From: Hanleya hanleyi
Lineage: Eukaryota > Mollusca > Polyplacophora > Lepidopleurida > Hanleyidae
Direction: 5' to 3'
DNA: 64,000 bases
NCBI GenBank assembly: GCA_036873755.1
Contig: JAVTVY010025161.1
Location: 36,189-100,188 of the forward strand
A program made the translations under genes and the position numbers. Positions 47,765 to 59,516 of this stretch are shown here, piece by piece; within the stretch, counting starts at the first letter, position 1; the number at the start of each line of letters is the position of its first letter. Below the pieces are notes generated by a model. It saw only the letters and a program-made list of their open reading frames with translations, did no database searches and was not told where the DNA came from.

Positions 47765-48595
47765 ATAAAGTTCAATTGCGACTGAAAGCCTATATTTATT
47801 TCAACACTTTACGATCATTTATTACTGTTCAACTTAGTTGTTCATCGGTGATTTTGCGTTGTTTTCTCTCTATATTCAGAGAAGAATATCCAGGTGGCAA
47901 AATTATAGCACTTGAGCTCGAGCACTCTTTCTCAGTTAACCTTGTAAAATCACTTTGAGTTCAACTACGTTTTATACACTTTCCGTCACTTACCGTCTTC
48001 CTTCGAATTCTTCAGACCTAAAATACTATAACAACTATGCCCCCGAATTCGAAATAACAATGAACGCTACCATACACTAACAAGATGTCCCACGCGACAT
48101 TCCTGGCAACGATGGTGATAAACCTTGGGGTTTTAAAATTTTATCAATACGATGCTATAAACTCCTCAAACACCAGTTCCCAGACATGCCTGGCGGATGT
48201 AAATCTGGCTGTCTACAGAATGTACTCTGTCAAATAGTACTCAATTTTTATCCCATGGTAAGTTCTTCCCCTCCAGTTTATAACGTTCCATGTGGGTCGA
48301 TAATCTCTCATTGTGTTGAAGCACAACTGTCCTAGTCCCCAATCTCCGTGATATCGACTTTAATCCATATAGACTAAATGATGTTCTTGCCACAAGGAGC
48401 GACAGAACAATTGCATCCAGCTTTGTCGGTGTACTGTCCTGGTCAATGTGAGTGTTTGCGCACTTTCGTCCCAGGTAATGTAAACCGAACAAATCAAAAG
48501 TTGGCCAGAATGGAAATTATGTGTGGCCTATCAATGATCGAATTCAGTGCAAAACTTAACGACTGCACGTGCGTTGAACAAATGAAAGGTCAGCT
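47765..48595. repeat. Diverged duplication, unit 1, right part
   Basis: Continues the duplication: GAAAGCCTATATTTAT, GTTCATCGGTGATT, CTCCTCAAACACCAGTTCCC and TTGCCACAAGGAGCGACAGA match 49828-50990 in order. The match fades near 48595 just before a PLE fragment. Confidence 0.75.
48147..48492 (-). pseudogene. Coding-like segment in duplication unit 1, unrecognised
   Basis: The minus frame gives KLDAIVLSLLVARTSFSLYG and HNERLSTHMERY at 48420-48270; after a stop, a second register reads TARFTSARHVWELVFEEF at 48225-48165. The paralogous DNA at 50.4-50.7 kb encodes TAKFISVRHIWELVFEEL with mostly conservative changes, which suggests past protein selection. The function is not recognised, and stops in both units indicate decay. 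Confidence 0.4.
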
Positions 48596-48619
48596 TTCCC
48601 TTCACCAAAGCGCGAGAAA

Positions 48620-48755
48620 AAAAGCCGTCGTCCATCAACGAGTTTCCGCGTCCATAATCCGAAGACCTATTCCATATAACAGCATTAGCACCAAATTCAA
48701 AAACACAACAACAACAATCATATACATAAATACAGGCTAATTTCCCACAACAAAC
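48620..48755 (-). mobile_element. PLE 3' fragment
   Basis: AAGCCGTCGTCCATCAACGA through CAGGCTAATTTCCCACAAC match the tip-proximal 3' UTR. It is absent from the paralogous unit. Confidence 0.75.
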
Positions 48756-49075
48756 CACCTCCATCAATGAAATATAGTTAAACTGGTTAAGTGGATGATA
48801 TGTCTTTGCGATCTTACGTTGTGGTGTTTAGCACAAAACCCTCAACAGGGATTAAATAGTGCACAAACAAGACTTCTCCATTGATAAAAAAACATGTGAC
48901 TGAAAACAGTTCATTCTGGGACAGGTGATGGACTACAATAGACAGCAGAACAATGGTATTGCATGTATTTACACTATTGAAACAATGCAAAATCTTTTTG
49001 AAGGAAATTCGAAAAAAGACTATCGTCAAGGTTGAATTCTGAACAAGCGGAAATCCCATTCAGGGTGGAACGAAA
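48756..49075. other. Spacer between duplication units, unassigned
   Basis: An 81-codon minus frame at 48814-49059 has no motif. Confidence 0.4.
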
Positions 49076-49079
49076 TAAC

Positions 49080-50990
49080 CCTTTCGTGGATAAATGTCCC
49101 AACTAATATTTGGACAATATGGGTGATCTTCATAATTCACTTCAATCGATGACACAGTAAGCGTTTTAATGTTCCAAGAAATAACCAATCGTGAATGTAC
49201 CATTGAAGGCTATCACAAATCATTATACAGATGACAATGTGATCGATCAGGATCCAGTATTGCGAGCTTTCAACAATATCGTAAAAAATACACATGTTTG
49301 TTCTTTGTTTATATTAAACCAGGCGTTGCCAACATTTATTTGCAATTGACTTGTGGACACAATGATAGTGGCTTCGGCAATCCCGGGTTTACATCAAAAT
49401 TGAAGCCAATCCTTAGAAAATAGATCGATCCCAATAGCATCGGCAGGTACATTGACGCGTGGCTCCCAGCGGCTCATTCTTCTGCTCTCTCTTCAGCACA
49501 TGAAATATTTGTAATCAATGAAAGTTGGAACATTTTTGAAGTTGCCAACATTATCATAAATGCAAGCATAACCATCCTTTCCATATTCACACCAATAGTT
49601 GAAAAAAGATAGGGAAAAGAGCAGAAGAACGACCCGCTGGGAGTCACGCATCAATCCACCAGTCCCTGAAATCGGGGCTGAGCCATTAAGGATTACCTTC
49701 AATTTTAGTGCATGTCCTAGACTAGACAGTAAACGCATTCATCTTCTTCGGACTAATTTCGCCGGAAATACTAATTTTGCTTCTTCCTTCAAACTTGTAT
49801 TGCGGGTAGCATCATAAAGTTCCCTTAACGTTAAAAGCCTAAATTTATCTCAACTTAGGTACTGACAATTTCACAATCATTTATTTATGGTATACTTCTT
49901 GTTCATCAGCGATTCGGCATTGTATCCTTTCAATATTCGAAGAATCCTTCCCATGGTTGCAACAATAATTATGTTACCTGAGCTATATCGCAGATCCTCG
50001 CGATTGATCGAGGGATCACGACACTGGCTTGGTTAGTTATCTATTGGCTGTTATGGATATACCTCTGTCCTCTTAATCGAGTCAATCAGTAAGGGCGTTC
50101 GACCGAATTAGTATGCCAATCCACTGCGACATTTTGACTCATTTGAATTTTGTCAGTCGGAAAAAATCGACATCGCGTATCAAAGCAAAAATTGTAGTTT
50201 TCGGATACCGACATGGTAATTCAAAACAACCGATGGGTAAGGGGATAAACTATACGATATTGTGTAATAGCGGCTCATTTTGAATCGCGAAAAAGCTGAT
50301 CCAGACTTGTGAAAATTGCAAGCTACATCTACGATTTCAACCCTCAAACATGCCCCCAGATGTAAAATACCAAAGAACGCTGCCAGCGCTTTTCAGTTGG
50401 GAGTTTTCGGTTGTAACAAGCCCCTACTACTAACTCCTCAAATACTAGTTCCCAGATATGCCTGACGGATATGAATTTGGCAGTCAACATGATGTGCTCG
50501 GTCAAATAGCCTTCAATCGTAACACCGCAACAGACATACAAAAATAGATAGGTTCTTCTCAATCCAGTTAATAGTGTGAAAAAAGAAATCAATAGTAGGT
50601 CTTTGTGTAGAAGCACAAGAGTCCAATCTCCGTTTTATCGAGTTTACATACAGACTATATGGTTATCTTGCCACAATGAGCGAAGCGACAGAACAATTGA
50701 ATTCATTCTTAGTCACAATATTGTACAGATCAATATGATAGTATTGTTTTGCCTTGACCAAGCCAATACAAATTTCTACAAAACGGGAAATGTTATATAG
50801 ATGCACGCACAATCAGATCGTAAGCCGACGTCGCCAGATTTCCACACACTTAAGCGGAATCCTTTCACGCATGTATATGTCTGCGCGCTTTCAGGTAACT
50901 GAGATGATTACCAGGATGCAATATGTCAACTATCGATGGCAAAATTCAGAGCAAACTGAACAAGTGCAAGTGTGATGAATACAACTAGAA
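49080..50990. repeat. Diverged ~2-kb duplication, unit 2
   Basis: Direct-orientation partner of 46520-48595. It lacks the LINE and has about 400 bp of extra DNA around 49260-49680 relative to unit 1. Confidence 0.75.
50344..50725 (-). pseudogene. Coding-like segment in duplication unit 2, unrecognised
   Basis: The minus frame at 50616-50344 has TAKFISVRHIWELVFEEL then CYNRKLPTEKRWQRSL. Upstream, MNSIVLSL matches the unit-1 peptide LDAIVLSL; a 5-bp insertion near 50690 (CTTCG) then shifts the frame. Homology to the first unit is at protein level. No known domain was recognised. This is the better-preserved 3' part, whereas unit 1 keeps the better 5' part. Confidence 0.4.
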
Positions 50991-51524
50991 ATCACAAAAG
51001 CTCAATAGAGAACTTCCACCTCGTGTGATAAGACAGATAGTTTCTTACCTAACGGGATAGGTCTCATGGAAATCTCACATGGGAACAAAATTCCTGGATA
51101 AAAAAAATCTGAATTGCACACACCAAGATGGAATATAGATAGCCGAACTTGTTTTATTATTAGCGCGGAACTCACTTTCGATATTTCGCGGAAAAAGATT
51201 CTCCGCGATAGATAGTTCTCGTGAACATATATTTCTACTCTACTATTATATCGGCACATAAACATTTTCTGTAGTTTCAATATATCTCCTTCAAAGCCAA
51301 TATAGAATGGCGGTCATGAAATGATAACCTGTGTACAAGTCGAAGTTTCACATCGTTGAATACAGCATGTGCGAGGCTGTATCGTATATATGAATATTCT
51401 GCCTTCGTTTCTGTACCATGGTGATACGAAACTGTAGAATGACCACTAAGTCAGATTGAAATGGCTGTGATATAGCGTGACTGGGATACACAATATTTTA
51501 GATAACGAATTTACAACGAAAATC
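50991..51524. other. Unassigned sequence
   Basis: A 92-codon minus frame (51002-51280) contains FLCEIS-like low-information sequence and no motif. Confidence 0.4.
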
Positions 51525-51785
51525 ATATGGATTAAGAATACTGATCAGCGAGGCAGATTTGATATTTTCGGAATACCATGATGTCTTCCTGGCATGACTG
51601 AAACCTGTTGACCGCTTCTCTCTTGCAGGAAACTAGCCTATTTGTATGTATACTATGATTTATTCTATTAAATTTGGTGCTAATGATATTATATGAATAA
51701 GGTTTTGGATTATAATGGATGCGAAAATTCTTTAATGGACGTCGGCTGAATATTGAATGACGGACTCGACGCTTGTACTTTGTAT
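51525..51785 (+). mobile_element. PLE 3' UTR, plus orientation
   Basis: GATTAAGAATACTGATCAGC through CTGTTGACCGCTTCTCTC and GGCTGAATATTGAATGACGG to GACGCTTGTA follow the 3' UTR to its tip on the plus strand. Confidence 0.85.
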
Positions 51786-51932
51786 CCATTTGGTCTTCTG
51801 GCATAGTTTGGCTTAATAAATGTGTTTACTCAGTTCGCATAGAATAAAAAGACACTTCACAAGTCACAATTATTGCTATAGGAGTCTTGTTCTGTTTCAA
51901 GGTAAGTGATATCCGGAAAATGAATAAATAGA
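51786..51932. other. Short unassigned spacer
   Basis: Nothing recognised. Confidence 0.4.
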
Positions 51933-53135
51933 TGTCGTCCGTCGTGCGTCGTCCGTAACCATCTTCTTCTCTGAAACCGCTCGGCTGATTAAGCTGAATT
52001 AATCATGCATGTTTCTCCCAATGAGTACACCGGAATATGTTCATGCGGTATCGATATGGTTTTAAATATGGCTGCTATGGCGGCCATCTTGAATTTGCCA
52101 GTGAAATCTTGTCATTAGTTTTCATCACTACTTCATGGATCTTTCTCAAATTTGGTACACCGGTTCTCCTTTGGGTCTAGTTGTACAACATGTGTACTTT
52201 AGTCCAATTTGAATATTCAATATGGCCACCAGGCGGCCATCTTAAAAAACATTTTTATTAGTAAATCTCGGGAACTACTTCATGAATCGGTCTCAAATTT
52301 TGAATAAATGTTCCTGTTGAGTCCTGTTGTGCAATTTGCCTTTTTGGTCAGATTCAAAAATTCAATATGGCAAATTCTTGGGAACTACTGCATGGAGATT
52401 CTTAAATTTGGTCCGGAGGTTCCCCTTGGGGATATTTCTGTAATATTTGCTATTTAGTCCGATTCGAGAATTCAAAATGGCAACCACGTGACCAGGCGGC
52501 CATCTTGAAAATGTATTTTATATATTCAATCTTTGGAACTATTGAATGAATCATTTTCAGTGTCCCCCTCATTGATACACAGGTCCTCCTTTGAGTTTAG
52601 ATGTGTTTTTAGTCTGATTTGAAAATTCAATAAAATTTGAAAAAAATATTATTGCTAAGTCTTGGGATCGGGGGATCTACTGCAGGAATCTTTCGCAATT
52701 TGTGTATGAATGTTTTTCGTGTGTGATAGTTGTGCATCAAAATTTCTCCATGAAACCGTGATCGCTAATTGAAAGGAATACTGGTGGTTCGAAAAAACAC
52801 ATCGAAATTTTGGAAAGGAATAGTGAGATGACCCCTTAGTGCAATGACGCTGTTCTGTATAGAACAGTGATACGAGAACAAATAGTGAGTAAACATCTAC
52901 CTTGCGAAGGCAAGAATAAAATAGAATATTAAAATGATTAAGGGTCGAATATTAACACTGACACTGTAGTTTATGTTAATAAACAGCTTGTCCGCGTATG
53001 TGTTGTACACACTATAATGAAAATTGTAGTCGGTCCCTCAACTGGACTCCTCTACTGTAGTTCTTTAGTAAAATTTCTTAAAGCTACTTTCTCCAGTTAC
53101 AGCCAGATGAGCTACAGTGCCGTGGCACTATCTTT
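51933..53135 (+). mobile_element. Helentron-like (HINE) element 1, left-truncated
   Basis: It begins inside the CGTCCGTCGTGCGTCGTCCG segment that lies near the left end of element 2, so the true left end is missing. Degenerate ~150-bp monomers containing ATATGGCCACCAGGCGGCCA start near 52066, 52218, 52363 and 52473. The right end is intact: CAGATGAGCTA (53104-53114), the perfect palindrome AGTGCCGTGGCACT (53116-53129), then ATCTTTC. The last ~90 bp match element 2 closely. It is followed at once by MITE family A sequence. Confidence 0.75.
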
Positions 53136-53456
53136 CTTCATAATTTCTGATTTCGCGCAATGAAAAGTGGGCAAAAACTATTTTATTTCACATCACTACT
53201 ATTTTCATCATTTACTAATTTAATACGCAGTTTTGGGGGAGAAATTGCATAATGACAAATCGGAAAAATCCGACGGAAAAATCGACCAATAAATGCCGTT
53301 TTTGAGAATGACGTCACTGTGACGTCATCAAACCGGCCATCTTGGGTTTTTTCCACTTTCTGGTAGAGCTTGACCCAAGGGTAAAGTGTGGTATTTTCAG
53401 CCTCCTTAGCTCAAGTGGTAAGAAAATAATAAAAATTCCAGGACATATAGAGCTAA
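53136..53456 (+). mobile_element. TTAA-MITE family A, copy 5 (right part)
   Basis: The right-hand portion of a family A element with paired TGACGTCA at 53309-53316 and 53320-53327 and the end GGACATATAGAGCTAA. Its left part is missing beyond the Helentron-like element. Confidence 0.8.
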
Positions 53457-53869
53457 CCAGCTACATTTCGTAACCCGATGAAAACATTTTTCAGGGCATT
53501 TTCGTTCAGTTGGCTCATCCGCTATCAGCAATAGAGTTAAGTATGCATTCCAGTATCAGTGATGTCACAATGACGAAAGATTCACTTGTCATTGCAGATA
53601 TATCCGTAAAAATCCGATTGAAAAACATGATAAACTACAACCGGGCCTCAAATATTTAACATTCAATATTGAAGATGAGGGGGTACTCAGCTTTAAAAAG
53701 CTCTATAAGGCGAACGCTTTCTTAGCCAACTTACAAATAGTATTATTTTCAGCTTTCGAAAAATATTGTCTATCAAATTCCTCATTAGGAGGAATGTATG
53801 GATATTTCAAAGTCTATTATATCAGTTTCCACCAATTTAGCGGTAGCAACTTACATATTGGGGTCAGGT

Positions 53870-55605
53870 TCAATTAATCGAGGCACTCTCTCGACGCCTT
53901 CGAGATGGATGGAGAAATTTCTCGGCTGAAACTGGGAGGGCAGAACCGGGACCCCTGACGACGTCTCCCGGTTTGCTCCCGGTTCTATCTCGATCGAAAC
54001 GTCCCGGTTTTCGAGATGGTTATGAAATCGATCGGTAATCTCGAAGGGGGTCCCGGTTTCAATATATTCGTGTTTTGTTGCCGTTAATTTGGCCTGTCTT
54101 AACTGCTCGTGCTATTAGATTGTTGCGCTGGTACCATATTTTTGGGGGGCTCGTGACCTACGAATATCGCTGCCAAAATATAATTCAGAAAACTAATTTT
54201 TTAAAGATGTTTTCAATGTTATTCATCGTTTGATCGATATATCTGTCCTGATGTTTCGTGAATCCAATTGAACGAAAACTTTGTTTTTCTATATATAAAT
54301 TATGAATATATAATTTAGTGAACTCTCACATCGATAATTGATATATCCGTCGCGGAATAAATGACACATCAACTGGATATGACTTGAATACTAATGGTAT
54401 GCAAGCATGCGTTAATTAATTTTCTATAGAGTGGCTTTTTTTATACCAAACATGGATCGTTTCAACCGAAAAAGTTTGACCGGTGTATTACCTCGGTGAG
54501 TAATTTGTATATAATTTGGTAGTAATCATTGCAGATTTCATTTTTTTTTAATTGCTGTCTTGTGATATATTTCAAATAAAGAGATTATATCAACAACTTT
54601 GATTGCGGACATAAGCTTGACTGGAAGTGATTAGCGGAAATACTAGCAATCGGAACTAGAGGTGTTGATAATTCACGCCACAGTCGGTCTGTGAAAACCC
54701 GTCGGCTTGAAACAACAACAAATGGAGAGGGGTTAATTTCTTTGAAAGAAAAAAACTGAAACAGCACTGTTGACAGTGCGTATTATCATTTGATAATACA
54801 CTAGCGTTCTATTAGTTATTGCTGATTTCATGTGTCTAGGAAATTAACCAAATAATGAATTAATTACCGCCTAATTCAGTTGGCAATCACGCTTTATACC
54901 AACGGTTACATATATTTTATTATGAACGATACCGCGTTTTGCTTGTCCGAAAACTTCGATCGAGCGTTTATGTTTATATTCTCTGGTGTTCATTGAATTG
55001 TCAGACGCTCCAGTGATCTTCGTTGTCTCTTTATTTCTGAATACGGGAAATCTCTGACGATATCCAATTCCTTCCAGAGAAAAATATGTAATTTTATTCT
55101 AGACTTGCATAATTTATTTTAATTCGCAGTTCATGGACGTGTCTTATAAAGTGATACAAACTCTAAAAAAAAAAACAGATTCAAAATAACTGAATAATAA
55201 TGAGCCAGGTTGTGCATTTTCAATTTTTCCATTCATAACGTCTAGAGAAATTGCGCCGACTGAGCAAGTATGCGACTACAGATCTCTAGACGGAATAACA
55301 GAATAGTATTAAATGATTCATGTTCAGTCTAATTCATGTAAATGCAAATGTCGAGATTAATCTCGCTGCCACAGAGTATATATATACCGAGCATACGCCT
55401 TTCAAACTTTCATTTGATGGCATCTCGAATGCATTCTCGAAGCATGCCGAGTTATTTCGAGGAGGATCGAGATGGTATTGCGCTTGGAGAGAAAACCGGG
55501 AGAAAACCGGGACAACAATCGATAGAGATAAACCGGGACCCTTCGAGGCGAGATATTTATCGGTTTTACTCGTTTATCGAGAAACCGTCTCGATCGATTG
55601 GACGT
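53870..55605. mobile_element. ~1.7-kb element with long imperfect inverted repeats
   Basis: The left arm (53870-54062) starts TCAATTAATCGAGGCACTCT and contains CTCGAAGGGGGTCCCGGTTT. The right arm (55435-55603), reverse-complemented, starts CCAATCGATCGAGACGG and contains CTCGAAGGGTCCCGGTTT. Arms are rich in TCTCGA and CCCGG words while the interior is AT-rich and has no recognised coding. A relative of the left arm lies at 31.7 kb. A DNA transposon is the simplest reading; no target duplication was found. Confidence 0.5.
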
Positions 55606-55942
55606 GACTCCTAAAAAACTCTCAGAGTTTATATAATCTCATATTCACTATCGATTAAATAAAGTCTTTCGAATATAGACTAGAAAATTCTTCATGACCG
55701 ATAACTGTTTAATTAAGTTGGTTCTCCCGGTTGTATACAGTATTTCCGCATTTCTGATGCAAAATCTTTAAAATACAATTGGCCGTAAACTGCATTGGGG
55801 CTTTCCAAAGAATGATTTGCGAGTCCAGGATGAGTTCAGATGCCACGTCTGTCCGTGCAAAACCGCAGAAACGGTTGACAGTGCGTTTTCCTGGAAGGAT
55901 GATAAACCCGTGAAGGTAATTGAATGTGACATTTAAGTTTGA
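55606..55942. other. Unassigned sequence
   Basis: A 79-codon minus frame at 55709-55948 has no recognised motif. Confidence 0.4.
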
Positions 55943-55960
55943 ATACAAGCGTCTAATCCG
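55943..55960 (-). mobile_element. PLE 3' tip left of a LINE insertion
   Basis: ATACAAGCGTCTAATCCG is the PLE tip, broken off where the LINE starts; the rest resumes at 56160. Confidence 0.7.
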
Positions 55961-56159
55961 GAGATAAATTTTATCTAGCGGCTGCTCTGGAAGATATTTT
56001 TAGTCGAGTAAAACAAGATTGTATTTTAGATTATTTGAGAGAGATCGATTTGTTGTATAACTTTTAATGTATTTACATGTTTTTTATTGCATTAGTTTAC
56101 TTGAATACTTAAGAATTTTGTTTGGTCGACGCTATACAGCTAATTCTCTCTCTCTCTCT
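55961..56159 (+). mobile_element. RNase H LINE, 3' UTR inserted in a PLE copy (copy 10)
   Basis: From GAGATAAATTTTATCTAGCG to a (TC)n tail at 56143-56158. The last GAACGCGACATTAAAC segment is deleted. Confidence 0.8.
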
Positions 56160-56505
56160 TTCAATATTCAGCCGTCGTTCATTAAAGAATTTCCGCGTTC
56201 ATAATTCATATAATAGCATTCGCACAAAATTAAAACAATAAGTCATCATGTGAATGACAAATTACAACACATATAAGGGAAGTGGGATGAGGTGCCGACA
56301 TACTGACTGCGTCACATGACTTCACAGAATAGTCTTCTGGTTAACCTATTCTAAAGCACATACCAAGAATCTAACGATTCGTGATATGTGTTGTATCTCA
56401 GGTACGCTTTTATTGTATCTGTTCATGTGGCAACTTGGATGATATGACCACACGGCCCCTAGCACCGGCATAAGCGGTATTAGATACAAATCTAGAGAGC
56501 TATGA
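56160..56505 (-). mobile_element. PLE 3' UTR right of the LINE insertion
   Basis: Resumes with TTCAATATTCAGCCGTCGTT and runs through CACGGCCCCTAGCACCGGCA to TATTAGATACAAAT, linking the main tip to the second subfamily seen at 23.6 kb. Confidence 0.75.
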
Positions 56506-57950
56506 TGGAAATGCTCTGAAATCCACCCTGAAAAGCACTTCGGCGTTTCCTGGATGGATAACTAACCAACATATTTTCAGGATGAATTGCAAATCCTCAG
56601 TAATTAATCAAAATTGTTTTGTTTTTTTCGGAGCGAATGGAGATCATTCAAAAGACTATCATTGGACTGGTCAGTGCACAAGGGGGCGAATGTGAGCCAG
56701 TAGTTCATACTTCTAACCGATAGACTATTTTACGGAATATCTCCCATTCAATAGCCTTGTAGAGTGTTTTCATGTAATAATTAATCATTCTACACTTGCT
56801 TTTATGTAATACAGTTGTTTTTATGTAAGTTTAACTATTGTCTATAACAGTTCCTATGTAAAACTAGTATTAAGATACAGTCTACTATAGCTGTTATGCA
56901 ATACTTAAATACATAATACAATTCTAACCTTTTTTTGGTTGATTTGATGCTCGGTGATATTAGACTTTGTCTAGCGTTCTTTATATTTCAAAATTAACTT
57001 TAAATCATCATAATGTTTAATCAGACTGATTGGGTACAGCGAAATTTTGAACGAGTCAAAGTAACGATTACTCTGGGAATTGACCAAGCGAATCAATGTT
57101 TTCTCTTAACATTATCGCATTGTTTAAAGTAAACTTAAAACTCGATATGTTGTGCTCTATTAAAGTTTATAGATATAATAGTTCTGTACCATATAACAGG
57201 ATTCATTCGGCCATCTTTTTAGAGCAGATTCTTCTGTTAGTTCATGTTAGTTCAACAGAATGAGTTTTTTGGTTGCCGAAAAGAAGGATATGTAATTAAA
57301 TTGAATCTCGATTGGCAAGCATCAATACCCGCATCGCCCAAATAACCTTCCCTTCACATCATATGAATAAATACAGATGGCAATAAAAGTTCCACGTCAG
57401 TACGGCTGTCACGGACCGCTTCAAAAGTGACTGAACTGCATGTACCTTCGCAAAGTATTATTTGCATGTACTTCCTTTTGCTTGTCACATTGTTCAAAAA
57501 AGAAATCGTATACATACATTCATTATTAAATACAATTGAACAACGTTTCTAAGGCGCTAACGCTTTGGCAACACTTCCATTTTCGCTATATATTACACGT
57601 ATCTCTTCATCATACATGCATTCAAGCTCTCTGCCATATAGCAACATGCAATTGCAGTAACTTATTCCGACACGTGTTCTTGAATTATAAATGGCGATTT
57701 CTACGTGTCGATTAGAGGACATCAGCATAAGGACGTCTTTAATTAAATATTAGCCGTGCGTAAATCGTTCAAATATATGAATTATTTACGGGCATTTGGT
57801 GTTCGATTGCGACAGGTTTCGCCGATAATGAAACCTAATATACTAATCTCGATTAATTCTATTACCGAGAATTTGCTATGCGACATATGTACTCGACGAG
57901 GAGTGACGCTTAAAACTCGATTCATTATACTTCCATACTGACCACAGATT
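56506..57950. other. Unassigned AT-rich sequence
   Basis: Starts with short relatives of the 37.3-kb 45-bp repeat (TTCCTGGATGG, TTCAGGATGAATTGCAAATC). Nothing else was recognised. Confidence 0.4.
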
Positions 57951-58193
57951 TCAAGCTAGCGACACGTTGTTATGCCCGTGTATAGCCACGGCATCTGCCT
58001 GGTGATCATATCGGGAAGGCAATACGTGCTGTATCAGCAGGTCGATGTCACCAATTCTCCTAAATTGTGTTCCACTGACAAGCAGCCCATTGCCGATGTG
58101 GCGTGAATGAAAATTTACTCCCCTGTCGTCAATCACGGCACTTCTGAGTGTAATTGTGTTATACCCAATTATATATACCTGCAGGCTGAACAA
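57951..58193 (-). other. Duplicated coding-like segment, copy 1, unrecognised
   Basis: An 80-codon minus frame with VYIIGYNTITLRSAVIDDRG, FHSRHIGNGLLVSGTQF and the end LPSRYDHQADAVAIHGHNNV. The last third matches the DNA at 58236-58370, where the equivalent peptide is ASLYDRQEDVVAI...GRNKVSLA. An AG at 58185 preceded by TTTTATTGTTC could be a splice acceptor. Similarity at the protein level and in-frame changes suggest a tandemly duplicated exon of an unknown gene. No domain was recognised. Confidence 0.4.
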
Positions 58194-58235
58194 TAAAATA
58201 AGACAATCTAATTACTTAGAAGAGTAACTAGCGAC

Positions 58236-58572
58236 ATGCTAGCGACACTTTATTACGCCCTTATATAGCAACGACATCTTCCTGGCGATCATATAGGGAT
58301 GCCAAACGTATTGTAGCAGTATGTCAATCTCACCAGTTGTCATGAATTGTGTTCCACTGAACACAAGACAATCCAGTTAATCGAAAATCTTTCCCAGACA
58401 AGACAGATCCCCCGCTAACATATACTACCTTTTGGCTTGATGTTCTTTGCATAATGATGAAACCGGCGTAACTTGCAGACACGAAGTGTGTTGCGAGAAC
58501 CCAGCGTGCTATATTGCTGTTAACAAATATACGGCACGGGATGAAGTGAATCCCTGTGGAGAGACCCGCCAT
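58236..58572 (-). pseudogene. Duplicated coding-like segment, copy 2, unrecognised
   Basis: An 80-codon minus frame at 58572-58330 (MAGLSTGIHFIPCRIFVNSN, then VVYVSGGSVLSGKDFRLTGL) ends in a stop after WNTIHDNW; the homologous tail continues in frame to about 58236 but with two stops. It is the upstream partner of 57951-58193. The upper part also resembles the first copy in layout (..GG/GN..LSG..). Function unknown. Confidence 0.35.
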
Positions 58573-59281
58573 TATGTGTGAAATTGTAGAGAGTAAGAAA
58601 CTCTTCTCGGAAATTTTTTCCTTGTGACTAACCTGGCATATCTATCGTCATTATTCGAAAAATCTCTATCGTACACTAAATTAAAAATTTATTAGGGAAT
58701 AGTATTGCTACAGGCGGAAATTTAGCAGGGACCCGATATAATTGTTTTGTTTACTTTTATTATATTGAGATTTGCTTTATATACCATATTAGTGGAAACA
58801 AATCGGCGTACCATTCTCTCTAGAGAAAAAGTCAACACCTATATGTGTTGTCATACAATAGCAAGACAAAACTTATTAGTTAGGTTTTCGTACTGAAGTC
58901 ATCGATTTTTTTTATGATTTTGTTTTCTGCAAAGCAGAGAAAACGAGTCATAAACTGGATTGCTTTCCGATGTATTCCCGTGAAATAGCATTGACAATGT
59001 TTTTGTATTGCCCAGCTCTCTGGGACCAACAGCAAGAACACTGAAAATAATTTCACTCAGAGTGGGATTTGATTTAGAGACACGCGGTTAGTTGAATATT
59101 AAACAAGTGCATTTAATCGATCATCACCCGTCGAGCGACATAGTACGTTTATTGATATAACACAAATATACCGTATCACGGACATCTGAAATGATAGGTG
59201 AACCGTCAGTTGTGAGGTTTATATCCTCAGAGGTGGGAAGTGAAATTCATTAGTGCTATATGGTGAATTGTCGACATCACA
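58573..59281. other. Unassigned AT-rich sequence
   Basis: No recognised feature. Confidence 0.45.
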
Positions 59282-59516
59282 TTAACCATATCTGGCCTGA
59301 GCGATTTGGGGTGTACCGCAGCCTAGAAGGGGGCGGGGGCGGGCTATATATTTTCGCTATTCCTATGGCTAGAATGCTGAAACTTACCACACTGTATCTC
59401 TTGGTCAACCTCTACTAGAAAATGTAAACACAAATCAAAGATAGCCGCCATAATGACAACACAATGACGTCATTTTCAAAAAAGGCATTTTTTGGGCGAT
59501 TTATTTTTCGAATTTT
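59282..59516 (-). mobile_element. TTAA-MITE family A, copy 6, part before Helentron insert
   Basis: Starts TTAACCATATCTGGCCTGAG and holds TGACGTCA at 59465-59472. It is split at an AATTTTT stretch and resumes at 61176. Confidence 0.85.
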
